Shown in pieces: positions 1 through 6,945 of a stretch of 13,090 nucleotides of DNA. This DNA is from Bacteroidota bacterium (GTDB taxonomy: Bacteria; Bacteroidota; Bacteroidia; Cytophagales; Cytophagaceae). The stretch lies in assembly GCA_023391415.1 (NCBI GenBank), contig JAEWAY010000005.1:1-13090 (forward strand), written 5' to 3'. A program made the position numbers and the translations under genes. The notes under the pieces are model-generated. The model saw nothing but the letters and a program-made list of their open reading frames with translations, searched no databases and was not told the origin of the DNA. The first letter of the stretch is position 1. Every line of letters starts with the position of its first letter.

Positions 1-127
1 GCGTCAGCTGGGTGAGCTCTGGGCTGGTCGGCGCCTTGACCCAGCGGAAACGCGCTGAGCCGTGGGATTGCTCGACATACACACCGTCGAGAAACAGCAT
101 GTGGAAGTGAACATTCAGATTGAGCGC
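1..127 (-). mobile_element. IS91-family (HUH/Y2) transposase fragment
   Basis: Read on the minus strand from 127 to 2, this stretch is one open frame of 42 codons with no stop. It begins ALNLNVHFHMLFLDGVYV and later reads ARFRWVKAPTSPELTQLT. The HFH triplet fits the His-hydrophobic-His (HUH) metal-binding motif of IS91/ISCR-type Y2 transposases, which move by single-strand, rolling-circle-like transposition, and the surrounding residues match the proteobacterial branch of that family as I remember it. Base composition is about 59% GC over 1-120 by hand count, far above the AT-rich DNA that follows. The similarity stops at about base 127, inside the transposase reading frame and not at an element end. 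This is therefore a fragment. It is either an assembly or library chimera (the more likely case) or a rearranged remnant. Known: the HUH motif belongs to this family. Inferred: the origin. Confidence 0.8.
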
Positions 128-147
128 TAATATACTAAAAATATTAG

Positions 148-1914
148 GTGTGTTTGCGGAGAATCAGATATTATTATTATGGTAGTCAAAGTCCTTATGC
201 TCTATCAGATGGTGGTTTGATTATAAATGATTACAGTAAGAGGAAAATGTTCAGGTTGGATAGTAATCTCGAAATAGTGTGGGAGAAGGGCAACGGGTAT
301 GTCAGAAAGGATAATCTGTTTATAATGACAGCCCAAGATAAACTAACTCAATATGATCTGAATGGAAACTTTGTTGAAGATTATAAATGGGAGTCGGCAT
401 ATGGAGATATCGAATATATAGATTATATAAAGGAGGAGCGTACAATTATTGCTGTTTGCTCAACTTTTCATAACTTTCCGGTTACCAGTCATTGTGTTAT
501 TCGGTTGCAGGCGGATATGCCAATCGGCTACGGAACCATTTCCGGGAAGGTATTTGATGATGTAAATGAGAATTGCCTGCAGGATGAAGGAGAAGCCGGT
601 ATTGCCGGAGTATTGCTGAAGAAATCACCATTGACCCAATACGCGTTAACCGACGCGGATGGAAACTATTCTTTCCGGGTCGACCCCGGAGTATCGTATT
701 CTATACAGCCTGTATCAGGCTTATCCCGATGGCAATCGCTGGATTGCTATAAAGAGCGAAGCGCCGGAATCAATCGGGTGAAACCGGACAGCAGCGGGCT
801 GGATTTCGCGGTTGGCACTATTCAATGTCCTGAGTTGAGAATTCGCGCCGGATACTCGACATACAATCGGTGCTTCCCCGGTTATCATTCCTTTACCATT
901 GCGAATACAGGTACAGCGCCGGCTCACGATGTAACGGCAACCGTTGAATTTCCAAACGATATAATCATTAAATCTGTTAGTCATCCTTATATTATTGATG
1001 AAAGGAAGTATGCTATTAACCTCTCTACCTTGCAAAGCGGGGAGGAAATGGAGATTGTTTTTCAGGACTCAATCGATTGCCGGGCCTTTACCGGTTATGT
1101 AGCGGGTAAGGTTTCTGTTGTAAGCAGCAGTGCTTGTAATGAAAAGGGAGATGTTGATGTCAAGGCTGGTTTTGGTGGTTTTATACGAGGAAGTTATGAT
1201 CCTAACGATAAATCCGTTTTCCCTTCCCGGATCAATTATGACGATTATCTGTCTGGAGAACGGTTGGGGAATTTCCATATCAATTTTCAGAACACGGGTG
1301 ACGGACCGGCCTATAAAGTGGTCGTAGTAGATACGCTGCCTGCCGGGACGGATGTGGAAGGTATCAGCAATATGTCCGCTTCGCATCCTTATTCGGTACA
1401 GGTGATTCAAATCGATCCTGTGGTCATTGTCTGGTCTTTTGTTAATATCAATTTGCCCGGTCAGGAAGAAAACGAGCCTGAAAGTCACGGATACGTAAGC
1501 TTTACTCTTCCTGTCGAAGAGGGCTTGCCTGATTATACGATTCTCGAAAACCGGGCGGCTATCTATTTTGATTATAATGCCCCGATTATTACGAATACGG
1601 CAACGATTACCATATCCAGTGAGGTAGAAACAGACTCAGGTATTATCACTGATGTCAACGAAGTGAATACTATGGGTAGCGCTTTTAAAATATATCCGAA
1701 TCCGGTTTCGGAGAAGCTGTATATTGAATTGTCAGATGCTGTTCAACTGCCTGCAACAATGAAGTTAATCAATACCGCGGGACAGGAAGTAAGACAGTAT
1801 TCAATCAACTTTGCCAATGTGGTTATCGACAAGCTGGATCTGCCTTTCGGTTTGTATCACTATATACTGATAACAAATAGCGCCAGTCATCAGGGGAACC
1901 TGCTGGTGCGATAA
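148..1914 (+). CDS. T9SS-sorted secreted protein with SdrB-like and DUF11/DUF7619-like domains, 5'-truncated
   Basis: This is a large extracellular or cell-surface protein whose biochemical role I cannot name. Residue numbers count from the GTG at 148. Residues about 10-125 resemble the end of a beta-propeller-type region. About 129-200 is an SdrB/prealbumin-like fold (GTISGKVFDDVNENCLQDEG, then DADGNYSF). About 345-500 carries the RGSYDPNDK start and the ENRAAIYFDYNAPI end typical of the DUF7619/DUF11 repeat of Bacteroidota surface proteins. About 512-588 is a type A T9SS sorting domain (FKIYPNPVSEK, then GLYHYILITN). Such a protein would cross the outer membrane through T9SS after Sec export. 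No signal peptide is present, and in-frame stops (TAA 136-138, TAG 145-147) lie directly before the GTG, which is not a credible native start. The gene is cut by the foreign junction at about 127/128 and probably also frameshifted in the ATT repeat at about 169-180. Confidence 0.8.
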   Translation: MCLRRIRYYYYGSQSPYALSDGGLIINDYSKRKMFRLDSNLEIVWEKGNGYVRKDNLFIMTAQDKLTQYDLNGNFVEDYKWESAYGDIEYIDYIKEERTIIAVCSTFHNFPVTSHCVIRLQADMPIGYGTISGKVFDDVNENCLQDEGEAGIAGVLLKKSPLTQYALTDADGNYSFRVDPGVSYSIQPVSGLSRWQSLDCYKERSAGINRVKPDSSGLDFAVGTIQCPELRIRAGYSTYNRCFPGYHSFTIANTGTAPAHDVTATVEFPNDIIIKSVSHPYIIDERKYAINLSTLQSGEEMEIVFQDSIDCRAFTGYVAGKVSVVSSSACNEKGDVDVKAGFGGFIRGSYDPNDKSVFPSRINYDDYLSGERLGNFHINFQNTGDGPAYKVVVVDTLPAGTDVEGISNMSASHPYSVQVIQIDPVVIVWSFVNINLPGQEENEPESHGYVSFTLPVEEGLPDYTILENRAAIYFDYNAPIITNTATITISSEVETDSGIITDVNEVNTMGSAFKIYPNPVSEKLYIELSDAVQLPATMKLINTAGQEVRQYSINFANVVIDKLDLPFGLYHYILITNSASHQGNLLVR

Positions 1915-1927
1915 TGAAATTCTGGAA

Positions 1928-1962
1928 TGGATGAAGTTATAACGTTTCATCCACCCTTTTTT
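1928..1962 (+). terminator. Rho-independent terminator after the T9SS-sorted gene
   Basis: An 8-bp perfect stem (TGGATGAA at 1928-1935 with TTCATCCA at 1946-1953), a 10-base loop, then CCC and six T at 1957-1962. It begins 13 bases after the stop of the plus-strand gene and is oriented to end it. It overlaps the last codons and stop of the convergent minus-strand gene that ends at 1937. On the minus strand no T-run follows the hairpin, so it looks one-directional. Confidence 0.7.
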
Positions 1963-2257
1963 CAATATCGAGACGATAATATCCCAATACAGATGCAGGT
2001 TGCTTAAGGCGGATCACCAGAATAACCGGGAGGTTGGTAGTGCCGGAGGCAAGGAGAATGTATTCATAAGATTGATCCGGAGTTCTTCCTATGGTATCGA
2101 TCCGTTTCTCTTCCAGTACGCGTTTAGGAACAATCTTCAGCCTGACAAGTTCTGCCACATATGGCCATATGTCAAGAGATGGCTTCTTCGCTTTTTTCAT
2201 TTCTGCTATACCTCCTGTAGTTTGCCGGTACTGTTCCGTTGTAAGCTCTTTTACCAT
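1937..2257 (-). CDS. Small conserved-looking hypothetical protein
   Basis: I do not recognise this family. It has 106 residues from the ATG at 2257, is soluble, has no signal peptide or membrane segment, is Lys/Arg-rich (KKAKKP, VPKRVLEEKR), and has a mixed helix/strand pattern. The start is ambiguous. The codons just before the second Met contain AGGAGG (plus-strand CCTCCT at 2211-2216), ten bases upstream of an ATG at 2200, which is a textbook Shine-Dalgarno spacing. Starting there gives an 87-residue protein beginning MKKAKKPSLDIWPYVAEL. Bacteroidota genes often lack such a site, so its presence is worth weighing, though it may also be coincidence. The gene lies 32 bases downstream of the SDR gene on the same strand and is probably the last member of the operon-like series. 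It converges with the T9SS-sorted gene. Confidence 0.6.
   Translation of the reverse strand: MVKELTTEQYRQTTGGIAEMKKAKKPSLDIWPYVAELVRLKIVPKRVLEEKRIDTIGRTPDQSYEYILLASGTTNLPVILVIRLKQPASVLGYYRLDIEKRVDETL
2211..2216 (-). promoter_or_regulatory. Strong Shine-Dalgarno before internal ATG at 2200
   Basis: The minus strand reads AGGAGG followed by ten bases and ATGAAAAAAG. The site lies inside the longer reading frame that opens at 2257, so it argues for a start at 2200 for the small hypothetical protein. The evidence is sequence pattern only. Confidence 0.45.
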
Positions 2258-2289
2258 AGATGATGCCTGTGTTAAAGATCAGTCCCGAT

Positions 2290-3141
2290 TTATCGCAGTT
2301 CACGTTGCCAGAAGCTGAGCGTTGATTTTGGAGGTCTTCCGAGCAGTGAAGTAGCGGTACCCGGGTCCGCCGTACTGTCGGTAAATAAAAGTTTGTATTG
2401 GTCGAGCGTAAGGATATCGGGAAACAGGTTGTTGACGAAGCCCGCGATCTTGTCAGTAATTGAATGTTTGATTGGTGAAAGTCGGATTTTTTTGTTGGCG
2501 ATGTATAGTAAATCTCCGTATGACCACGTTTCAGGGCCTGTAATATCGAGTATGGGTTCCGCGTTTTCAGAAAGGCATATTTTCCATATTATTTTTGCCA
2601 GATCTTCTACGAGTATAGGCTGTATCTTGTGATAGGCGAAGCCTTCCGGTACATAGAGGCGGTTGAGCAAGAGCCGGGATACGCGTCCGGCATTCTTGAG
2701 CTTTTTTGTCAGCAAGGTGCCGGGTGAGCAGATAATGGATGGGCGGACAATGATGGTGTCGGGGTGTGAAAGCAGGTATTCATCCGCCTGAGCTTTGCTC
2801 CGGAGAAAGTGGATCGGACTAAACGCGCTGGCGCCGAGTACAGAGATCTGGATGATACGGGGATTGCCGATCCGGAAACGATTTTTAATGATTTGCTCGC
2901 TTACTCCGAGATGCGTCCGTTCGAACGAATTGCCCGGTTCTTCACGGATAGCTCCAATGCAATTGATCAGTATATCGTAATTTTGTTCGGGAAATACCCA
3001 GTTTTCACTGAACGGGTTGAACCGGATCAGGCCTAGCCTGCCATCCCGACTTGTTCCGTGTACAACCTCAGCCTTTATTTTCAGGTAGTTGTACAATGAG
3101 CTTCCCAACTGGCCACTAGCTCCTAAAAGTAGAATTTTCAT
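2290..3141 (-). CDS. Atypical SDR-family NAD(P)-binding protein (NmrA/NDUFA9-like)
   Basis: The protein has 283 residues from the ATG at 3141, which begins MKILLLGASGQLGSSL. This is a Rossmann first strand with a GxxGxxG dinucleotide-binding loop at G7, G10 and G13. Further SDR landmarks follow: NCIGAIRE after the fourth strand, RIIQISVLGAS, and FLRSKAQADEYL at the position of the classical YxxxK helix. There the catalytic Tyr is replaced by Phe, as in atypical SDRs that act as sensors, isomerases or chaperone-like subunits rather than dehydrogenases. IVRPSIICSPG and ITGPETWSYGDLL are typical of the NDUFA9/NmrA-like 'atypical' branch. It is likely a cytoplasmic NAD(P)-binding protein; the substrate is unknown. 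The frame is open further upstream to 3543, but those codons are antisense to the asparaginase gene and have no family similarity, so 3141 is the start. The gene lies 140 bases downstream of the asparaginase gene, on the same strand. Confidence 0.8.
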   Translation of the reverse strand: MKILLLGASGQLGSSLYNYLKIKAEVVHGTSRDGRLGLIRFNPFSENWVFPEQNYDILINCIGAIREEPGNSFERTHLGVSEQIIKNRFRIGNPRIIQISVLGASAFSPIHFLRSKAQADEYLLSHPDTIIVRPSIICSPGTLLTKKLKNAGRVSRLLLNRLYVPEGFAYHKIQPILVEDLAKIIWKICLSENAEPILDITGPETWSYGDLLYIANKKIRLSPIKHSITDKIAGFVNNLFPDILTLDQYKLLFTDSTADPGTATSLLGRPPKSTLSFWQRELR

Positions 3142-3281
3142 ATGATCGTTCTTTCGCTGGCAATAAATTACGTTTGTCAAGGTGGCTATCTCCGATATCC
3201 GGTCATGAACCACATCTCTTCCGTATATAACCTGTTTGAGAGGAAATGGTCTAAAATAAGTGGTGATTTTTGAATGATAGA

Positions 3282-4184
3282 TCAGACTCCGGTGAAGAAA
3301 TCGCCATTGGAAAGCCTGAGCGCTCTGAACATGCCCGCGGTATTGTATGGCATGGCGACGTCGCAGTTGCTGTCTATGGCGATAAGTCCGCCGCGTCCGC
3401 CTGCTTCGACAAGAGTATGATGTATGAGATGGTCCGCCGCTTTTGATAGAGGCTCTCCGATAAGCTCCATTCTGGAAGCTACGGAATGAGCGACCACATG
3501 CCGGATAAAAAACTCTCCATGTCCTGTGCAGGAAACCGCGCAACTCTTATTATGGGCGTAGGTACCCGCGCCGATCAGAGGACTGTCGCCCACTCTTCCG
3601 GGAAGTTTGCCGGTCATGCCTCCGGTAGAGGTCGCGGCTGCCAGATTCCCATGTTTGTCAAGGGCTACGGCGCCCACGGTTCCAAACTTGTGGTCGTGGT
3701 CGAGACGGAGGTCGGGAGTTTGGCGTAGTTGCTCAAGACGGTTGGGAAGAATAAAATACTCCTCGTTTTCAAGCTCCAGGCCAATTTGCCGGGCGTATTC
3801 ATCCGCCTGGGGCCCGATAAGAAGAACATGAGGAGATTGACGCGTGAGCGCCATGGCTAGTTTTACAGGATTTTTGACGAGGGAGACACCCGCTACGGCA
3901 CCGGCTGAAAGAGAGGCTCCGTCCATAATAGCCGCGTCCATTTCCACCTTCCCGTCACGATTGAGCACGGACCCTTTGCCCGCGTTGAATAATGGACAAT
4001 TTTCCATCCATTCGACCGCCGCGCATACGGCTTCGGCGGCCGCGCCGCCTTCCCACAAGACTTTGTAGGCGGTATCAAGGGCCAGCCGCGAGGCTTCCAT
4101 ATATGCTTCGTATTGTGCCGGAGCGATCTGGTCTCGGGTTATTTCTCCCGCGCCTCCATGTATCACGATTCCAAAATGGGCCAT
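3282..4184 (-). CDS. iaaA: Isoaspartyl peptidase / plant-type L-asparaginase (Ntn hydrolase)
   Basis: The protein has 300 residues, a normal length for the family. It hydrolyses beta-aspartyl (isoaspartyl) dipeptides and has some L-asparaginase activity; it matures by autocleavage into alpha and beta chains. The N-terminus IVIHGGAGEI is the family signature. LFNAGKGSVLNRDGKVEMDA follows at about 65-83. The cleavage site is G168/T169 in KFGTVGAVALD, and T169 becomes the N-terminal nucleophile. STGG (T187) supplies the second conserved Thr, and GRVGDSPLIGAGTYA at 196-210 holds the substrate-binding Arg and Asp. No signal peptide is evident (it begins MAHFGIVIHGG), so it is probably cytoplasmic, though some homologues are periplasmic. 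It starts 85 bases after the PepSY gene ends, on the same strand, so it may be co-transcribed with the iron-uptake genes. The functional link is unclear. The symbol is by analogy with E. coli iaaA. Confidence 0.92.
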   Translation of the reverse strand: MAHFGIVIHGGAGEITRDQIAPAQYEAYMEASRLALDTAYKVLWEGGAAAEAVCAAVEWMENCPLFNAGKGSVLNRDGKVEMDAAIMDGASLSAGAVAGVSLVKNPVKLAMALTRQSPHVLLIGPQADEYARQIGLELENEEYFILPNRLEQLRQTPDLRLDHDHKFGTVGAVALDKHGNLAAATSTGGMTGKLPGRVGDSPLIGAGTYAHNKSCAVSCTGHGEFFIRHVVAHSVASRMELIGEPLSKAADHLIHHTLVEAGGRGGLIAIDSNCDVAMPYNTAGMFRALRLSNGDFFTGV

Positions 4185-4269
4185 ATTTGTCCTTGCTTAC
4201 AGGCTTACTAACGATAACCGCTGCCAATGGTTGGTCCTGGAAGCGGAAAATCCCGCCTCAGGCGCTTGT

Positions 4270-5559
4270 CTAGTTGGCGGCGACTTTGGCGGCTGGCTGT
4301 ATTACAGGCGCCGATCGGGGACGAACGATGATTTTGGGTTTCTTGCCAAGGCCCGCGTCTTCCATATTTTTCGTATTGTTGGAAGGCGTGTTCTTATCGT
4401 TTTTCTTTTTCTTCTTTTTGCCCTTTTTATTATAGCGCTTATTCCACCAGATGAGTGTACCTGTCACCGGAAGACTGGCCCCGATCAGGCTGGCGAGAAA
4501 AGCCAGTACTTTGCCCGGAAAACCGAGTATGCTGCCGACATGGATGTCGTAATTCATGCGGCGCAGTTTGTCGCCGAACCCGGCCTGGTCAAAATCCGCT
4601 TCGTAGACAGGGTTTGTGGAGAGTGGTTCGAGCGTATGTTGGTCGAAAGTATAGCGCTTGTTGTTGTAAAACTGGCCCGCGGTAGGGTAGATGGTAAGTC
4701 CGATGGTGGATTTGGGCTTTGAAGTATCCGGAAAACTGAAATAAAATCCTTCGGATTTCGGATGCTTGCTGATGGTGTTGCGCCAGACCTTATCGACAGC
4801 CGCTTCCAGCGTATAAAACTTATTGGCCTGAGTAGAATCCGACTCCGCCCGTTTCCACTCGGGAAGTGATTTGCCGCCTGATGTAACCCAGTACAGACCT
4901 TCACTATACCATTTGACGCCCCAGACCATACCTGTCAACGCGATGGCCAGCAGAAACAGCAGCGCGTAGAAACCGAAGACATTATGGAGATCGACATTCA
5001 GACGCTTGAAAGAAGCGCCCCACTTGATTTTAAAACTCTTATCAACGGTGCTTTTACTCCACTTTTTCGGGTACCACCAGATCAATCCGGTAATAAGTAT
5101 AAATACAAAAGTCAATGTGGCGTAGTTGACGATCGGACGTCCGATTTCGTATGGAAGCCATAAAAAACGATGACCATTCAGAATCCACCGAAAGAAGGAG
5201 ACTTCACCTTTTTTACGCTCTTTGAAATTGATAACCTCTCCGGTATAAGGATTGATATTGAGGGTAGTATTGCCTCGTCTGCCTTGTCCAAGACTCAGTT
5301 CGACCGCTTTACCCTGCTGATAGAAAGCGCCGCTTACAGGCTTATCCGGAAAATGTTCTTCCGCGATCGCTATGAGTTGAGAGGGAATAAGAATGGCTTT
5401 ATCCTCTTTTTTTATGTTTAGTTCAGGCTCCGCCAGACTGGTGATCTCCTCATTGAATACCCAGATACAGCCTGTAATGCAGACAACGAATACAATAGCG
5501 CCGGATATCAGGCCAAGCCACAGATGAAGCCAGTTGTTTATCTTTTTAAATGTTGACAT
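4270..5559 (-). CDS. PepSY-TM inner-membrane protein, XusC-like (siderophore iron release)
   Basis: The protein has 429 residues and four predicted membrane segments: about 14-35, 143-163, 194-215 and 348-371. Between them are periplasmic PepSY-type regions (for example TTLNINPYTGEVINF at about 98-112). Histidines sit where this family keeps likely haem or metal ligands: H12 in NNWLHLWLGL, H130 in NGHRFLWLP, H192 in DLHNVFGFYAL and H340 in YDIHVGSILG. Family members next to TonB receptors are thought to reduce or release iron from siderophores in the inner membrane, and Bacteroides XusC is one of them. The C-terminal tail after about 372 is unusual: a run of six Lys in a very basic stretch, then a Pro/Ala/Arg-rich end, probably cytoplasmic. 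It follows the DUF4374 lipoprotein gene by 136 bases containing a hairpin, so its expression may be lower than that of the two genes upstream. Confidence 0.88.
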   Translation of the reverse strand: MSTFKKINNWLHLWLGLISGAIVFVVCITGCIWVFNEEITSLAEPELNIKKEDKAILIPSQLIAIAEEHFPDKPVSGAFYQQGKAVELSLGQGRRGNTTLNINPYTGEVINFKERKKGEVSFFRWILNGHRFLWLPYEIGRPIVNYATLTFVFILITGLIWWYPKKWSKSTVDKSFKIKWGASFKRLNVDLHNVFGFYALLFLLAIALTGMVWGVKWYSEGLYWVTSGGKSLPEWKRAESDSTQANKFYTLEAAVDKVWRNTISKHPKSEGFYFSFPDTSKPKSTIGLTIYPTAGQFYNNKRYTFDQHTLEPLSTNPVYEADFDQAGFGDKLRRMNYDIHVGSILGFPGKVLAFLASLIGASLPVTGTLIWWNKRYNKKGKKKKKKNDKNTPSNNTKNMEDAGLGKKPKIIVRPRSAPVIQPAAKVAAN

Positions 5560-5593
5560 ATGAAGAACTGTATTTTCAGGTTAAAATGAGTGA

Positions 5594-5655
5594 GTCGCGT
5601 GACGTGGTAAAAAACGCGACCCTTCGACATAAAGTTAAACGACGGGTCACGTTTT
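5594..5655 (-). terminator. Intercistronic hairpin/attenuator between lipoprotein and PepSY genes
   Basis: On the minus strand a 12-bp stem forms between 5655-5644 and 5622-5611 (AAAACGTGACCC with GGGTCGCGTTTT), with three more inner pairs (CGA/TCG at 5640-5642 and 5624-5626). The T-run extends to 5609. The only non-Watson-Crick position is a G-U wobble in minus-strand RNA but a C-A mismatch in plus-strand RNA, so the structure fits minus-strand transcripts. A third segment at 5594-5603 (minus CGTCACGCGAC) can pair with either stem arm: CGCGAC with GTCGCG of arm 2, and GTCACG with CGTGAC of arm 1. The terminator and alternative folds are therefore mutually exclusive. It lies between two genes of one apparent operon and would reduce read-through into the PepSY gene. 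Confidence 0.6.
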
Positions 5656-5695
5656 TAAAAAGATTTAAACTAAATTAATTTAAACTAGAAGTGAA

Positions 5696-6907
5696 TTACT
5701 TTAATTTTACAATAGCGGTAATCTTTCCCCCATCCACTTTCAGACCCCGGGTCGCGTTGGCGGAAGCGACATCGATTTTGTATATCCAACTTCCGTCGGG
5801 CGCGTTGACACCTATGTATATGTTGTTTTTGTCAGCAGAAACGGTATTGTTATTGTAAGGGCTGGACAGTGAATTGATCTCGGCGGGAAGGCCATTAATC
5901 CATGTAAAGGATTTACTATAAAGATCCGCGATGGCCAGCTTAGGGGAACCTTTGATTTGATTCTGATCACCATACATACTTAGTAATACTTTCCCGTTGC
6001 CAATATATGTCTGTTCACTTATATGATGTCCTCCCGAAGCAGTCTGAACATCAAAGTAGTAATCGTCAAACTCAGTAGTATTCGCTTTGATTCGGACAAA
6101 CGCGGATTTGGTTTTTGATTTGTGAGTTCCCTCAAGTTTCGCGGCTGCAGGAGAGAATCCGTAAACATCACCGTTTTCATCTACAGCGAGACCATCATTA
6201 AAATACGCGCCAATATAGCTGGTACGGTTGTCCTTGATGACTTTCTCCAGTTCAAGGCCCGGATAGGAGAATACCGCGATATAGGCGCTATCAGGAAATT
6301 CCGTTCCGAAAGCGTCGGAGCAACATCCTCTTATGCTCATATACGGAGCGAATACTTTGTCGCCTACCTGTTTCGCCCAGGTAAAGTGGGCGCGTTCTCC
6401 GTTGCCGGCCAGTTGAACAATATTGATATCCTTAGTACCTACAATCGCGGAGGCGTCGGCGTTGATACGGAACATGTTGGCTGTTTCATTGGCTCCCTGT
6501 CTTGGAACTTTAATCGTCAGGATATCATCGCCAACCGGAGCGAATACCTGAACTGTCTCAGTTTGGAAATCGGATACTTTTTTTAGAGTACCATCCTCTG
6601 TCAATTCATAAGTGGTCACGGCTCCTGGATTGCCCTGGCCATATAAAAGACTGAAAAATTTGCCTTTATGAGCAACATAGTAGCGGTATGTTCCGTCTTG
6701 CTCGATACCATTGCCTACTGTGCTTATACTTCCCTGTTCAAGATCACTTGTAGTCAGGAGGTAGTCAGCTACTCCGGAAGAAGCTATCGGTGTGGCCGCG
6801 ATAACGTAGTTTCCCTTTGTTGGTTGGTGTTCTTCTTTCTTTTTACACGCGTTAAGCATCATGACGACAGATAGCGTCGCGGTAAAAATCTTGTATGGTT
6901 TAAACAT
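5696..6907 (-). CDS. DUF4374 surface lipoprotein, XusB-like siderophore-binding protein
   Basis: The protein has 403 residues. The first 21 form a lipoprotein signal peptide ending in the lipobox LNAC, with C21 as the acylated residue. CKKKEEH follows, a Lys then two Glu just after the Cys, which resembles the Bacteroidota lipoprotein export signal for display on the cell surface. The rest is beta-strand-rich with repeated blade-like segments (YYVAHKGKFFSLLYGQGNPGAV, EDGTLKKVSDF, IAVFSYPGLELEKV, GLAVDENGDVYGFSP, NIYIGVNAPDGSWIYKID), consistent with the beta-propeller of DUF4374. In Bacteroides thetaiotaomicron the DUF4374 lipoprotein XusB captures ferric enterobactin at the surface and passes it to the TonB receptor XusA. 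The gene begins 38 bases after the receptor gene ends and is presumably co-transcribed. The ligand here is unknown. A Cys-Cys pair in SIRGCCSDAFG is notable. Confidence 0.88.
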   Translation of the reverse strand: MFKPYKIFTATLSVVMMLNACKKKEEHQPTKGNYVIAATPIASSGVADYLLTTSDLEQGSISTVGNGIEQDGTYRYYVAHKGKFFSLLYGQGNPGAVTTYELTEDGTLKKVSDFQTETVQVFAPVGDDILTIKVPRQGANETANMFRINADASAIVGTKDINIVQLAGNGERAHFTWAKQVGDKVFAPYMSIRGCCSDAFGTEFPDSAYIAVFSYPGLELEKVIKDNRTSYIGAYFNDGLAVDENGDVYGFSPAAAKLEGTHKSKTKSAFVRIKANTTEFDDYYFDVQTASGGHHISEQTYIGNGKVLLSMYGDQNQIKGSPKLAIADLYSKSFTWINGLPAEINSLSSPYNNNTVSADKNNIYIGVNAPDGSWIYKIDVASANATRGLKVDGGKITAIVKLK

Positions 6908-6945
6908 GATTTTGAATTAATTAGAAATGTACAATTATGATAAGT

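Noticed and set aside
1069..1488. 139-codon minus-strand frame inside the T9SS-sorted gene
   Set aside because: It is antisense to a conserved repeat domain and has no recognisable motif.
3142..3543. Upstream extension of the SDR reading frame to 3543
   Set aside because: The extra codons are antisense to the asparaginase 3' end, Arg/Ser-rich and unlike any SDR; the Rossmann fold begins exactly at the ATG at 3141.
4254..4264. Short hairpin just after the PepSY gene (CGCC-TCA-GGCG)
   Set aside because: A 4-bp stem followed by only a weak T-run on the minus strand is too little for a terminator call.
4231..4722. 163-codon plus-strand frame opposite the PepSY gene
   Set aside because: It is fully antisense to a well-recognised gene, with no family features; the hydrophobic stretch arises from the Lys-rich tail read backwards.
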